Under the pieces are notes generated by a model. It was not told the origin of the DNA. It searched no databases and worked only from the letters and a program-made list of their open reading frames with translations. The translations under genes were made by a program, and so were the position numbers. A stretch of DNA of 64,000 nt from Picosynechococcus sp. PCC 7002. GTDB taxonomy: Bacteria; Cyanobacteriota; Cyanobacteriia; Cyanobacteriales; MRBY01. The number at the start of each line of letters is the position of its first letter. The stretch's first letter is position 1. Positions 9,557 through 17,959 of the stretch are shown here, piece after piece. Location: contig NZ_CAWLFA010000001.1 in the NCBI RefSeq assembly GCF_963860125.1, positions 2,728,001-2,792,000 on the forward strand, read 5' to 3'.

Positions 9557-10753
9557 TCAAGTCTGACATATCAACGCAGGATCATCTTCTAAAAGAGTAC
9601 CGTAGACCTGCTGGATTAAACTGCGGGCGTGGTTATTCTGAGCATCTACAGAGCTATTAAATAGAGCAGAAATAATCACTTGATTACAAGGGAAATACAC
9701 ATAAAATGAACGATAGCCCAGTGTTTCGCCTTGATAAAACCAATAATTGCCCCAACGTTCGTCGTAACCCTGGATAATCCCCAAACCAAAACCATAGGGA
9801 TCTGTCGCTGTTGTTTGGGCGATCGCCTCTCCTGTCTGTAAAGAAACGATTTGCTGCATTTCTTCTTTTTCTTCAGCGGACAGCAAATTGTCTTCAATGA
9901 ATAATGTTCGTACCCAGTGGATAATGTCTTCTGTATTTGAAACTAAGGCCCCCGCCGCCCCTGCCCAAGACAGATTGTTACGGCTAACATCTTTTCCCAC
10001 AAGTTCTGGGTTGGTATAAGGATTGAAATTGTAACCTTCGACGAGACGTTGCTGAACAGCGGCACTAGGATTAGGCACAGGATAAAATGTGTTTTCCAAT
10101 TCGTAGGGTTGCAAAAGCTGCTCTGTAATCAGATTGGCAAAGGATTTTTCGGTAACTGTTTCCAAAAGTAGGGCACTTAATAAATATCCTGTGTTGTTGT
10201 AGTCATACCCGCTTCTGAGGGGCGGTTTAGCAGAAGAATGTTGCGGATAAACAAAGTCAATCAAACTGCGTTTTTCCCAAAATTGCTCTAGGTCTTGCGA
10301 CAACAAATAATTAACAGTGGGACTATCTGTATAATTTGGCAAGCCAGATGTCATATTCAAAAGCTGCGTGGTTATAATGCCAGACCAGTGGGAATATTCG
10401 GGTAAATATTGGGTAAAGTCAGCATTTAGATCAAGGGCTTGGTTACGGTCATTTTGAAGCAGTAAAGCCGCCGTAAAAGATTTCGTAATGCTGCCGATGT
10501 GAAAGAGGCTTTCGGCTGTAATGGGCGCACTGTTGGGGTCATGACTTTCCCGACCGATGACGTAGGTTTGGGTTGGGGCTTCGTTAACTTTAACGGATAA
10601 TTGAATCCCAGAAAAATTTTCTCGTGTTTGGTATTGGGTGTAGTGTTCTGCTAAATATTGATTAATTTTTTGATCTGGTAGCGCTTTAGCAATGATTGGA
10701 AAGGTCATGGAAGTAGTAATTCCCAAGAAGGCTAAAGCCAGCATTTTAAGCAT
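9557..10753 (-). CDS. Serine hydrolase of the beta-lactamase / class C fold
   Basis: The protein has 398 residues with an N-terminal signal peptide (MLKMLALAFLGITTS, ending around residue 25), so it is periplasmic or extracellular. The catalytic SxxK is S88-K91 (GSITKSF) and the YxN motif is Y185-N187 (DYNNTGY), as in class C beta-lactamases, D-aminopeptidases and penicillin-binding esterases. The third KTG-like motif is not clear (YQGETLGYRS near 340), which fits an esterase or peptidase rather than a true beta-lactamase. The substrate cannot be assigned. The 203-bp gap before the previous gene contains nothing else convincing. Confidence 0.85.
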   Translation of the reverse strand: MLKMLALAFLGITTSMTFPIIAKALPDQKINQYLAEHYTQYQTRENFSGIQLSVKVNEAPTQTYVIGRESHDPNSAPITAESLFHIGSITKSFTAALLLQNDRNQALDLNADFTQYLPEYSHWSGIITTQLLNMTSGLPNYTDSPTVNYLLSQDLEQFWEKRSLIDFVYPQHSSAKPPLRSGYDYNNTGYLLSALLLETVTEKSFANLITEQLLQPYELENTFYPVPNPSAAVQQRLVEGYNFNPYTNPELVGKDVSRNNLSWAGAAGALVSNTEDIIHWVRTLFIEDNLLSAEEKEEMQQIVSLQTGEAIAQTTATDPYGFGLGIIQGYDERWGNYWFYQGETLGYRSFYVYFPCNQVIISALFNSSVDAQNNHARSLIQQVYGTLLEDDPALICQT

Positions 10754-10844
10754 GATAAATATTTAATTCTATTTGACACCGCATTCATTATGGAATGAAT
10801 ATTCAGAGGCGAGTCTAGTGGTTTAAAAATATTGATGTGAGGCT

Positions 10845-13157
10845 TTATTGAGGATTTTGATTTGTTTTTTGGAACGATTTTTTCAAGGTGAGAGAATTCG
10901 TCACAACTAATACAGAACTCATGGCCATTAAGCCTGCGGCCACAGCGGGACTGAGGGTGAAGTTAAATTGCGGCAAGAGAATCCCTGCGGCGAGGGGAAT
11001 TGCGATGAGGTTATAGCCAAAGGCCCAGATCAAATTCTGGTAGATCACTTTGACGGTCGCTTGGCTCAGATGAAGGGTTTGCTCAAAATCCATCAGGCGA
11101 TCGCCCATGAGGATAATGTCGGCGGTGGCGAGGGCAACATCAGTACTCCCCTGGAGGGAAATGCCAATATCGGCGGTGGCGAGGGCTGGCGCGTCGTTAA
11201 TGCCATCACCGATCATCGCGACTACTTTTTGTTGAGCCTGGAGGGTGCGGAGTGTGGCGGCTTTTTCGATGGGGGAAAGGGCACCTTGATAATGATCAAG
11301 CTGGAGAGTTTGAGCGAGATTTTTGACGACGGGCGCTTGATCGCCACTGAGGAGGATTACTTCTAGATTTCTGGCGCGTAGATTTTCGATCAAGGCGGCG
11401 GCATCGGGACGAATTGGATCGGCGATCGCCAATAAACCAGCCACCTGGTGATCGATGGCAATAAAAATGGTGGTTTTGCCCGTGGCTGACCAGGTTTCGA
11501 GATGGTGATGGCAGGCTTCCGGGATTGTAATTTGGGCGGTCTCAAGCCAGGCTTGGTTGCCAATATGTACCGACTGGCCATTCACTTGACCGACAATGCC
11601 TTTACCCAAAGCGGTTTCAACCTGATCAGGGGCAAAGAGTTCTTGGTTTTGCTGTTGGGCGATCGCCACAAAGGCTTGGCCATAGGGATGGGTGCTGCGC
11701 TGTTCCAGGCTCGCGGCCCATTGCAGCAGGGAATCTTGCGACCAAGGGGCAAAGCTAACCCACTCGACAATCTGCGGTTTGCCCTGGGTGAGGGTGCCTG
11801 TTTTATCAAAAACAACGGTGGTCAGTTGATTGAGGCGTTCGAGGATATCCCCCCCTTTGATTAAAATGCCCTGCTCAGCCCCAAGACTTGTCCCCACCAG
11901 GAGAGCCGTGGGCGTCGCTAACCCCAAGGCACAGGGACAGGCCACCACCAAAACGGCGATCGCCAATTTCAGGCTTAATATTTCTGGGTTCGTCGCCCCT
12001 GGATCTAACCAGAGTTGGCTACCGATCAGCTCCCAAAATAAAAAGACCAACACCGCCAAAGCCATCACCCCATAGGCAAAATATCCCGCAATGGTATCTG
12101 CCATTTTTTGCACGGGAGCCTTGCGGGTCTGGGCCGCCTCTACGGTGCGAATAATCTGGGCGAGCATCGTATTTTGGGCCGTTTGGGTGGCTTGCACAAT
12201 GATCACCCCCAGTTGATTGAGGGTGCCGGCCTTCACCGATGCGCCGACCGTTTTTTCCTGGGGCAGCGCTTCCCCCGTCAACATCGATTCATCCACAGTG
12301 GTTTCACCGCGAATAATCGCTCCATCCACGGGAATTTTTTCGCCGGGTAAAATGCGCACCCATTCGCCAATCTGTACCTGGGCCACGGGAATTGTAATTT
12401 CTTCGGTTTCGCCCTTTTGTTCTCGACCCATCAGGCGCGCCCCCTGGGGTTGCAGAGCGAGGAGGGATTCGAGGGCGGCGATCGCCTTGAGTCTGGCATT
12501 ACCTTCGAGGGTGCGGCCAAGGAAGATAAAACCCAGTAACATCACCGGTTCATCAAAGAAACATTCCCAACCCAACTGGGGCATCAGCCAAGCCACACAG
12601 CTTGTCAGGTAGGCGCTCAATGTTCCGAGACCCACCAGAGTATTCATATTGGCATGGCCTTTAATCAGCCCTGTCCAGCCGTCCCGCAAAATCGGCAACC
12701 CCGGAATAAATAAGGCCAAGGTGGCGATCGCCCAATGGACACCCATCAAATGAAGCAGAGGAATTTTCAGGCCCGTCAGATGATGCAAATGGCCCAGGCT
12801 CGACGCGAGGAGCAAGACAATCGCCGCCCCCAAACGCCAATATTGTTCCCGCTGGGATTGGGCGCGTTTTTCTTGGTATTGGTTAAAGGTTTCGACTTCT
12901 GTGGTTCGGGGTTCGCTAGGAAAGCCCGCTTGGGATAAACGGTTGGCGATCGCCTCTGGTTGAATTTTTTCTGGTTCATAGGTGACCACCGCCACCTCCG
13001 TAATCAGATTCACCACCGCCGAAAGCACCCCAGACTGCTGCGTTAACTGGCGTTCTACGGCCTTGACACAACCCGCACAACGCATCCCCTGAACATCAAA
13101 GGTCGTCGTGGTTTGTGGCGCAAGGCGCGATTCGGGAGAAAGAGAACGGGAAGTCAT
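10845..13157 (-). CDS. ctaA: Copper-transporting P1B-type ATPase CtaA
   Basis: The protein has 770 residues. One heavy-metal-associated domain sits at the N-terminus, with C27/C30 in GMRCAGC. Eight membrane segments carry the ion site CPC at 407-409 (ACPCALGLATP). The actuator TGEA is at 294-297, the phosphorylated aspartate is D451 (DKTGTLTQGK), and MIGDGINDAPAL lies in the ATP-binding domain. The GMRCAGCVKAVERQL start resembles cyanobacterial CtaA rather than PacS, which carries a CAAC-type start. CtaA brings copper across the plasma membrane toward the Atx1/PacS route to plastocyanin. Metal specificity and the CtaA/PacS choice are inferred from similarity. Confidence 0.88.
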   Translation of the reverse strand: MTSRSLSPESRLAPQTTTTFDVQGMRCAGCVKAVERQLTQQSGVLSAVVNLITEVAVVTYEPEKIQPEAIANRLSQAGFPSEPRTTEVETFNQYQEKRAQSQREQYWRLGAAIVLLLASSLGHLHHLTGLKIPLLHLMGVHWAIATLALFIPGLPILRDGWTGLIKGHANMNTLVGLGTLSAYLTSCVAWLMPQLGWECFFDEPVMLLGFIFLGRTLEGNARLKAIAALESLLALQPQGARLMGREQKGETEEITIPVAQVQIGEWVRILPGEKIPVDGAIIRGETTVDESMLTGEALPQEKTVGASVKAGTLNQLGVIIVQATQTAQNTMLAQIIRTVEAAQTRKAPVQKMADTIAGYFAYGVMALAVLVFLFWELIGSQLWLDPGATNPEILSLKLAIAVLVVACPCALGLATPTALLVGTSLGAEQGILIKGGDILERLNQLTTVVFDKTGTLTQGKPQIVEWVSFAPWSQDSLLQWAASLEQRSTHPYGQAFVAIAQQQNQELFAPDQVETALGKGIVGQVNGQSVHIGNQAWLETAQITIPEACHHHLETWSATGKTTIFIAIDHQVAGLLAIADPIRPDAAALIENLRARNLEVILLSGDQAPVVKNLAQTLQLDHYQGALSPIEKAATLRTLQAQQKVVAMIGDGINDAPALATADIGISLQGSTDVALATADIILMGDRLMDFEQTLHLSQATVKVIYQNLIWAFGYNLIAIPLAAGILLPQFNFTLSPAVAAGLMAMSSVLVVTNSLTLKKSFQKTNQNPQ

Positions 13158-13226
13158 ACCAAAGGCCCCAACTGCAACAGGCTGTCCCCTGAGTATGCCA
13201 AAAATTTTTCGTCCCAGGGCTGATTA

Positions 13227-13985
13227 TTACCGTTGTTTGCAGCATAGGGTCGCCATAATCGCTTGAAACTGTTCAGAATGGGGTTTTTGTTTGTAAAGTC
13301 TCAGGTGCGGCATTAATCTTTGTCGCTGATTCGCCGGAAAATCCGGGGCAAAATAGTCTGCTAAAGCACTCCCCCACAGCAGTCCCTGGAGCGCACTGGT
13401 TAGGTTTTGGGGGCGGCGGTTCAGGCTAGCACCACTAAAATCTAAGAGCACGGGCTGGCATTGAGCGTTAACAATCACATCCTGGGTCAAACGCCCCATG
13501 TCCCCGCGATCTAACCCCACCTGATCGAGGGCAAAGGCTTGGGAGAGGATATTTTGCATCACCGTCCGCCTCAAGGTTTGATGTACTTGACCTTGATGGG
13601 CCTGCAACCAAGCCAGGAGCGATCGCCCTGCCACAAATTCCATTAAACAAAAATCTGCTGATCCTTTGAGCAAACGGGGGCCAATGCCGATCTGATTGGC
13701 CTTTGCTAAACAGTCAATTTCCGGCAATAGGCTGTCGTGGTTACTATCCAAACGGCGAATTTTCAGGGCACGGGGCTGCCCCCGCCAAAGCACCATGACC
13801 ACAACCCCCACGTAACCCAACCCCAGAATCGGTAAAGTACCGAGGTTTTTTGGCCCCACTGCAACCATCGCCTCAATGCCCCACTGTTTCAAATGCGATC
13901 GCCGCCGCTCGATCTCCGGTGTTGTCGCCTGGGGATAACCCAAAATCTCCGGGGGCAGTGGCAGCAAAGAACCAGTCAAGACCAT
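13227..13985 (-). CDS. Protein-kinase-like protein with degenerate catalytic loop
   Basis: The start is the ATG at 13985, giving 252 residues; the open frame extends 28 codons further and would run into the ccmK3 start. Kinase-fold features are visible: a glycine-containing strand (LGLGYVGVVVMVLWRG), the lysine strand RALKIRRL near 75, a hinge-like CLMEFVAGRSL, a loop GLDRGDMGRLTQDVIV where HxDxxxxN is expected, and LLDFSGAS where DFG is expected. The altered catalytic loop suggests a divergent small-molecule or RIO-like kinase, or a pseudokinase. It is divergent from ccmK3, with 78 bp shared for both promoters, and sits 69 bp downstream of ctaA on the same strand. Its function is unknown. 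Confidence 0.7.
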   Translation of the reverse strand: MVLTGSLLPLPPEILGYPQATTPEIERRRSHLKQWGIEAMVAVGPKNLGTLPILGLGYVGVVVMVLWRGQPRALKIRRLDSNHDSLLPEIDCLAKANQIGIGPRLLKGSADFCLMEFVAGRSLLAWLQAHQGQVHQTLRRTVMQNILSQAFALDQVGLDRGDMGRLTQDVIVNAQCQPVLLDFSGASLNRRPQNLTSALQGLLWGSALADYFAPDFPANQRQRLMPHLRLYKQKPHSEQFQAIMATLCCKQR

Positions 13986-14063
13986 TCCAAAAAATTTCCT
14001 ATAGCAGAAGGGAACCAATGTGGGAGAATATAGCCCTATCCCTTGCCCCCAGGAGTCGAGATT

Positions 14064-14372
14064 ATGCAAGAAGCCGTGGGAGTTATTGAAACCCTAGGTT
14101 TTCCCGCCGTCCTTGCCGCCGCTGATGCCATGGTCAAAGCGGGCCGTGTCACCATTGTGTTTTTTGACAAAGCCGAACGAGGTAATTTTATCGTTGTCAT
14201 TCGGGGTCGTACCTCAGAAGTGCGCCCTGCCATGGAAGCCGGTCTACGGGCCGCCGAGGAAACTGTCGGTGGTCAAGTGATGAGCCATTACACCGTGCCC
14301 AATCCCCCCGATAATGTCGTCGGGATTTTACCCCTGGAATATACCCAGGCCTCCCTCAAATTTCGCTCCTAG
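14064..14372 (+). CDS. ccmK3: Carboxysome shell protein CcmK3
   Basis: This 102-residue single-BMC-domain protein starts at ATG 14064 (MQEAVGVIETLGFPAV); an earlier in-frame ATG at 14043 would add seven residues and is unlikely. The BMC core is clear: AADAMVKAGRVTIVFFDKAERG, then IRGRTSEVRPAMEAG, then HYTVPNPPDNV. The DKAERG segment resembles the altered pore loop of CcmK3, which does not form homohexamers easily and pairs with CcmK4 in mixed hexamers. As in other beta-cyanobacteria, ccmK3-ccmK4 form a satellite locus away from the main ccm operon. They are thought to tune shell permeability for RubisCO metabolites. Confidence 0.93.
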   Translation: MQEAVGVIETLGFPAVLAAADAMVKAGRVTIVFFDKAERGNFIVVIRGRTSEVRPAMEAGLRAAEETVGGQVMSHYTVPNPPDNVVGILPLEYTQASLKFRS

Positions 14373-14480
14373 TGCAGCGAAGATCTTGGTGTTTTGCCCA
14401 GTTTAGAGAATAATATGTGCTTGGGTGAAGAACCAAATATGAATAAGTTTTACTAATCACAAAGATAAAGGAGACCCCCT

Positions 14481-14816
14481 ATGCCCGCTCAAGCTGCGGT
14501 TGGATCACTTGAAACAAAAGGCTTTCCCGGAGTACTTGCCGCTGCCGATGCGATGGTTAAAGCCGGTCGTGTAACCCTGGTGGGTTACATTCGGGTTGGT
14601 AGTGCCCGCTTCAATATCAACATTCGTGGCGACGTTTCGGAAGTCAAAACGGCAATGGCTGCGGGTATTGAAGCCGTTGAGAAAGCCCATGGTGGCGTTT
14701 TAGAATCCTGGGTGATTATTCCCCGTCCCCATCCCAACGTCTGTGCGGTACTGCCCATCGACTACAGCGAAGATGTAGAACCCTACCGGGCCGCCGTAGA
14801 AGGAACCCGCGTTTAA
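14481..14816 (+). CDS. ccmK4: Carboxysome shell protein CcmK4
   Basis: The protein has 111 residues and one BMC domain: GSLETKGFPGVLAAADAM, then VTLVGYIRVGSARFNINIRG, then VIIPRPHPNV, ending in a short tail (YSEDVEPYRAAVEGTRV). The VGSARF pore-loop region is typical of hexamer-forming CcmK. It follows ccmK3 by 108 bp with a good ribosome site (AAAGGAGA ending 8 bp before the ATG) and is followed by a strong terminator, so the two genes form a closed bicistronic unit. Assignment as K4 rests on length (about 112 in relatives) and on the order K3-K4. Confidence 0.94.
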   Translation: MPAQAAVGSLETKGFPGVLAAADAMVKAGRVTLVGYIRVGSARFNINIRGDVSEVKTAMAAGIEAVEKAHGGVLESWVIIPRPHPNVCAVLPIDYSEDVEPYRAAVEGTRV

Positions 14817-14849
14817 ATTAACCTTCTCAAAACCGCAGATTCATCACAG

Positions 14850-14875
14850 AAAAGCCTATTTCGATGGGCTTTTTT
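14850..14875 (+). terminator. Terminator of ccmK3-ccmK4
   Basis: The arms AAAAGCC (14850-14856) and GGCTTTT (14867-14873) form a hairpin that runs straight into T residues, 34 bp after the ccmK4 stop. Confidence 0.8.
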
Positions 14876-14942
14876 CGTTGTTGGGTCGGGCGACGGGTGA
14901 TGTTAAATAGAACCATAGGACTGGATAAATTTGGAGGGAATC

Positions 14943-16229
14943 ATGGCAACTCAGCTAATTGACTTGGCGCAACAAACGCGGGCAGCAGCCCAAAAACTAG
15001 GCACCTTAAGCCTGGCCCAGCGCAATGATGCTTTGGCAAAAGTGGCCCAGGCCCTCGCGGCCAATCAGGCGAAAATCGTCGCGGCAAACCAGGCAGACTG
15101 TGAAGCGGCCCAGCGAGATGGGATTGCGCCAGCCCTCTATGCCCGTCTGAAATTGGGAGAGAGCAAATTACAAGGGGCGATCGCCGGTATCCATGACGTG
15201 ATTAATCTCCCCGATCCCGTCGGCCATCTCCAGCTACACCGAGAATTAGATCAAGATTTAGTGCTGAAGCGGGTCACTTGTCCCCTGGGGGTTTTAGGGA
15301 TTATTTTTGAAGCTCGCCCGGAAGCTCTGATCCAAATCACCAGCCTCGCAATTAAATCGGGTAATGGTGTGATTCTCAAAGGGGGCAAAGAAGCGATCCA
15401 ATCCTGCACTGTGTTGACAGAAATTATCCAAACCGCCCTCCAGGACACGGCTGTTTCCCCCCAGGCTGTCACCCTCCTGACCACCCGCGAAGAAATTAAA
15501 ACCCTCCTGTCCCTCGATCAGTATGTGGATTTGATCATCCCGCGCGGTTCCAATGCCTTTGTGCAATATGTGCAGCAAAATACGACTATCCCCGTGCTGG
15601 GCCACGCCGATGGCGTTTGTCACCTATATGTTGATGTGGCGGCAGATTTAAGCAAAACCATTCCGATTGTCGTCGATGCGAAAACCCAGTATCCGGCGGC
15701 TTGTAATGCGGTGGAAACGCTGTTAATTCACGAAAAAATTGCCCCAGAATTTTTACCCCAGATTGCCGCAGCTTTAACGGCGAAACAGGTCACTTTACGC
15801 GGCGATGCGGCAACCCAAAAGATTATGCCTGTCCAGCCTGCGACGGCAGAAGATTGGCGCACAGAATATAGCGATTTAGTCCTGGCAATTAAAATTGTGC
15901 CCGATGTCGAAGCGGCGATCGCCCACATCAATACCTACGGCTCCAAGCACACCGACGGGATTATCACAGAAGATGCGGCCACGGCCCAGATTTTCCTCAA
16001 TGAAGTGAAAGCAGCGGGCGTTTACCATAATTGCTCGACCCGGTTTGCCGATGGTTTCCGCTACGGCTTTGGTGCAGAAGTAGGCATCAGCACCCAAACT
16101 CTGCCACCCCGTGGCCCCGTGGGTTTAGAAGGACTTGTGACCTACAAATATCATCTCGTTGGCAATGGTCAAATCGCCGCGACCTATAGTGGCCCCGATG
16201 CCAAGCCTTTTACCCACCGAGATCTCTAG
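14943..16229 (+). CDS. proA: Gamma-glutamyl phosphate reductase ProA
   Basis: This enzyme catalyses the second step of proline synthesis, NADPH-dependent reduction of gamma-glutamyl phosphate to glutamate semialdehyde. The start is the ATG at 14943, six bases after GGAGG (14933-14937); an earlier TTG overlaps that site. The 428-residue protein has the aldehyde-dehydrogenase fold: the nucleotide region GVLGIIFEARPEALIQI, IPRGSNAFVQYVQ, VLGHADGVCHLYVD, the active-site cysteine in KTQYPAACNAVETLL, and HNCSTRFADGFRYGFGAEVG. It is bounded by the ccmK4 terminator upstream and its own terminator downstream, so it is monocistronic. Confidence 0.96.
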   Translation: MATQLIDLAQQTRAAAQKLGTLSLAQRNDALAKVAQALAANQAKIVAANQADCEAAQRDGIAPALYARLKLGESKLQGAIAGIHDVINLPDPVGHLQLHRELDQDLVLKRVTCPLGVLGIIFEARPEALIQITSLAIKSGNGVILKGGKEAIQSCTVLTEIIQTALQDTAVSPQAVTLLTTREEIKTLLSLDQYVDLIIPRGSNAFVQYVQQNTTIPVLGHADGVCHLYVDVAADLSKTIPIVVDAKTQYPAACNAVETLLIHEKIAPEFLPQIAAALTAKQVTLRGDAATQKIMPVQPATAEDWRTEYSDLVLAIKIVPDVEAAIAHINTYGSKHTDGIITEDAATAQIFLNEVKAAGVYHNCSTRFADGFRYGFGAEVGISTQTLPPRGPVGLEGLVTYKYHLVGNGQIAATYSGPDAKPFTHRDL

Positions 16230-16266
16230 CGATTATGGCGATCGCCGGATAGATGAAATTCCAATT

Positions 16267-16293
16267 TGCCCCTAGCTTTGGGGCATTTTTTTT
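16267..16293 (+). terminator. Terminator of proA
   Basis: A perfect hairpin TGCCCC / GGGGCA (16267-16272 and 16280-16285) is followed by eight T. It lies 38 bp past the proA stop. Confidence 0.9.
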
Positions 16294-16826
16294 GTGATCA
16301 GTGGGATTAATTGACTTTATAAGCAACTTCTTGATTTTTTGTGAAGCATCAGTGGTCATTGTCAATTTAATAGTGATTTAAGAATATAAAATATTTCTTT
16401 AGATATAGATCATAGATCGTTTTGTAAAAACAACTTCATCAAAACTGATTGCAATTATTTTTACTCTAAATTTATTTGAATTTGTTTTGTTTTTTGTTGC
16501 GGCACTGATCGTATCTTTGAATCCTTTAAATTCATGCTTTAAAATCCATATTAAATATGTGAAATACTTTCGTCGAAAATAAAGAATCGTTTGCTTAAAG
16601 CTTTTATAAAGGATTGTTGTCGAGAATTCCAAGTAAATTTTAAAGACGAAATTCGTTGTTGGGATTTGTCAAATTTGAAGCAAACACACACAATTCTTTT
16701 ATTGCTTAATTTTCAAAAAAAAACGAATTGCAAAAGAAAATTTTAATGTATTAAATCCAAGTAAGCAATGACTTTTTGATTGATTTCAAAATCTGATTCT
16801 ACGCCATTAAATTTATTGGAGGTCTG
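16294..16826. other. AT-rich non-coding stretch
   Basis: About 530 bp with much lower G+C than its surroundings, rich in poly-A and poly-T tracts. Only a poor 77-codon minus-strand frame (16399-16632) is open, with no homology that I recognise and no ribosome site. It leads into the exported protein pair downstream and may hold their promoter. It contains no HIP1 sites. Confidence 0.5.
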
Positions 16827-17918
16827 TTGAAATACATGAAAAATTATTTAAGGCTGACTTTTCTCAAACTAATAACCTTAGGATTGTGCTGTATTTCTCC
16901 TATGCAGTCTAGTCTTGCCCACAGTCCGACTAATTTGCAAAATGACCCGGCCTCTGCCAAAACATCTGGGCTTGAATTTCTCGTCGGCGAGTCAGATCTA
17001 ATCATTTTCGGCGAAGTTATTGACATTCAATATCGCAACTCCCAACCCACACGGGAACAACCCCAAGGATTACCCCATACTTTTGTAACTTACAAAATTC
17101 GTGAAACCTTACGGGGCAGAACGCCAGGGGAAACGATTACCTTGCGAGTGCCCGGTGGCGCCGATGGCAGTGGTGGCATCTACATGGAGACGACTGCACC
17201 GATATTTGCTCGCAACCAGGCAGATATTTTATTTCTAACCGGAGACGCCGTAATGGGATGTCCCTTGGTAAATTGCGTTGATGGCCGCTTTAGGGTCGTA
17301 GACAATCGTGTGTTTAATGGTTGGGGAATTCCCGTAGTTGAAGCGACAGAAAGACTAAGGATTGGGGGGAAACCCCGTTTTGATCTCAATGTGATCGAAT
17401 TACCAAGGCCTTCTTTTGAGCTGTTATTGAAACAACCAGAAACCCAAAGAATTATTCAGCAAGAAAGCCAGAGAACGGGTCAAAGCATTGCCGAGCTACA
17501 ACGACGCTACGAAACAGAAGCACCTGCTGCTTATCGGGTGGGTTATGGTTTTCAGGCGGCAGTGACAGCTGGTGATAATTTCGATTCTCCTGAAGCAGTT
17601 CCCATAGAAACCTTTGGACCGCCCCTCAGTTTGTCTGCGTTTTTTGAAGCTGTACGCCAGTGGAACAACCGGGTACAACCCCCCCAGTCTTCAATCCCAT
17701 CGGCTGATCCGAACAAACCATTCAATGTGGCGGATCCAAGGTTAGAAGAAGTCAGAGCTGTCACAGTTCCGGATCAGATTACCGAAGAAGAAAAGAATGA
17801 TGTTCAGGCCCAGGAAGGAGAAGGACAAATTCGTGATCTTTCGCCTAATTTGAGAGACCTTTCACCGCAACCCATTTCACCTGAGCTAAGACCCGACTTA
17901 AGACGGATAAACCCCTAA
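16827..17918 (+). CDS. Exported protein of unknown function paired with a metalloprotease
   Basis: The protein has 363 residues. A signal peptide at about 1-32 (LKLITLGLCCISPMQSSLAH) is followed by a beta-rich domain at 48-140: ESDLIIFGEVIDI, TFVTYKIRETLRG, ITLRVPGGADGSGG, ADILFLTG. A low-complexity tail is rich in proline, arginine and glutamate, with repeated RDLSPNLRDLSPQPISPE-like units. The start is ambiguous: TTG at 16827, four bases after GGAGG, or ATG at 16836. It is followed 41 bp later by a secreted zinc protease, so the two probably form an operon. The domain type recurs in bacterial exported proteins near proteases; a partner or inhibitor role is a guess. Confidence 0.7.
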   Translation: MKYMKNYLRLTFLKLITLGLCCISPMQSSLAHSPTNLQNDPASAKTSGLEFLVGESDLIIFGEVIDIQYRNSQPTREQPQGLPHTFVTYKIRETLRGRTPGETITLRVPGGADGSGGIYMETTAPIFARNQADILFLTGDAVMGCPLVNCVDGRFRVVDNRVFNGWGIPVVEATERLRIGGKPRFDLNVIELPRPSFELLLKQPETQRIIQQESQRTGQSIAELQRRYETEAPAAYRVGYGFQAAVTAGDNFDSPEAVPIETFGPPLSLSAFFEAVRQWNNRVQPPQSSIPSADPNKPFNVADPRLEEVRAVTVPDQITEEEKNDVQAQEGEGQIRDLSPNLRDLSPQPISPELRPDLRRINP

Positions 17919-17959
17919 TTTAACCAGAATCACAACCAATTATTACAGGGACTTTTGCT

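Noticed and set aside
9381..9566. 61-codon plus-strand frame after the duplicated beta-sandwich gene
   Set aside because: No ribosome site or domain, and it overlaps the 3' end of the serine hydrolase gene on the other strand.
16399..16632. 77-codon minus-strand frame in the AT-rich gap
   Set aside because: No ribosome site, no recognised domain; AT-rich DNA gives such frames by chance.
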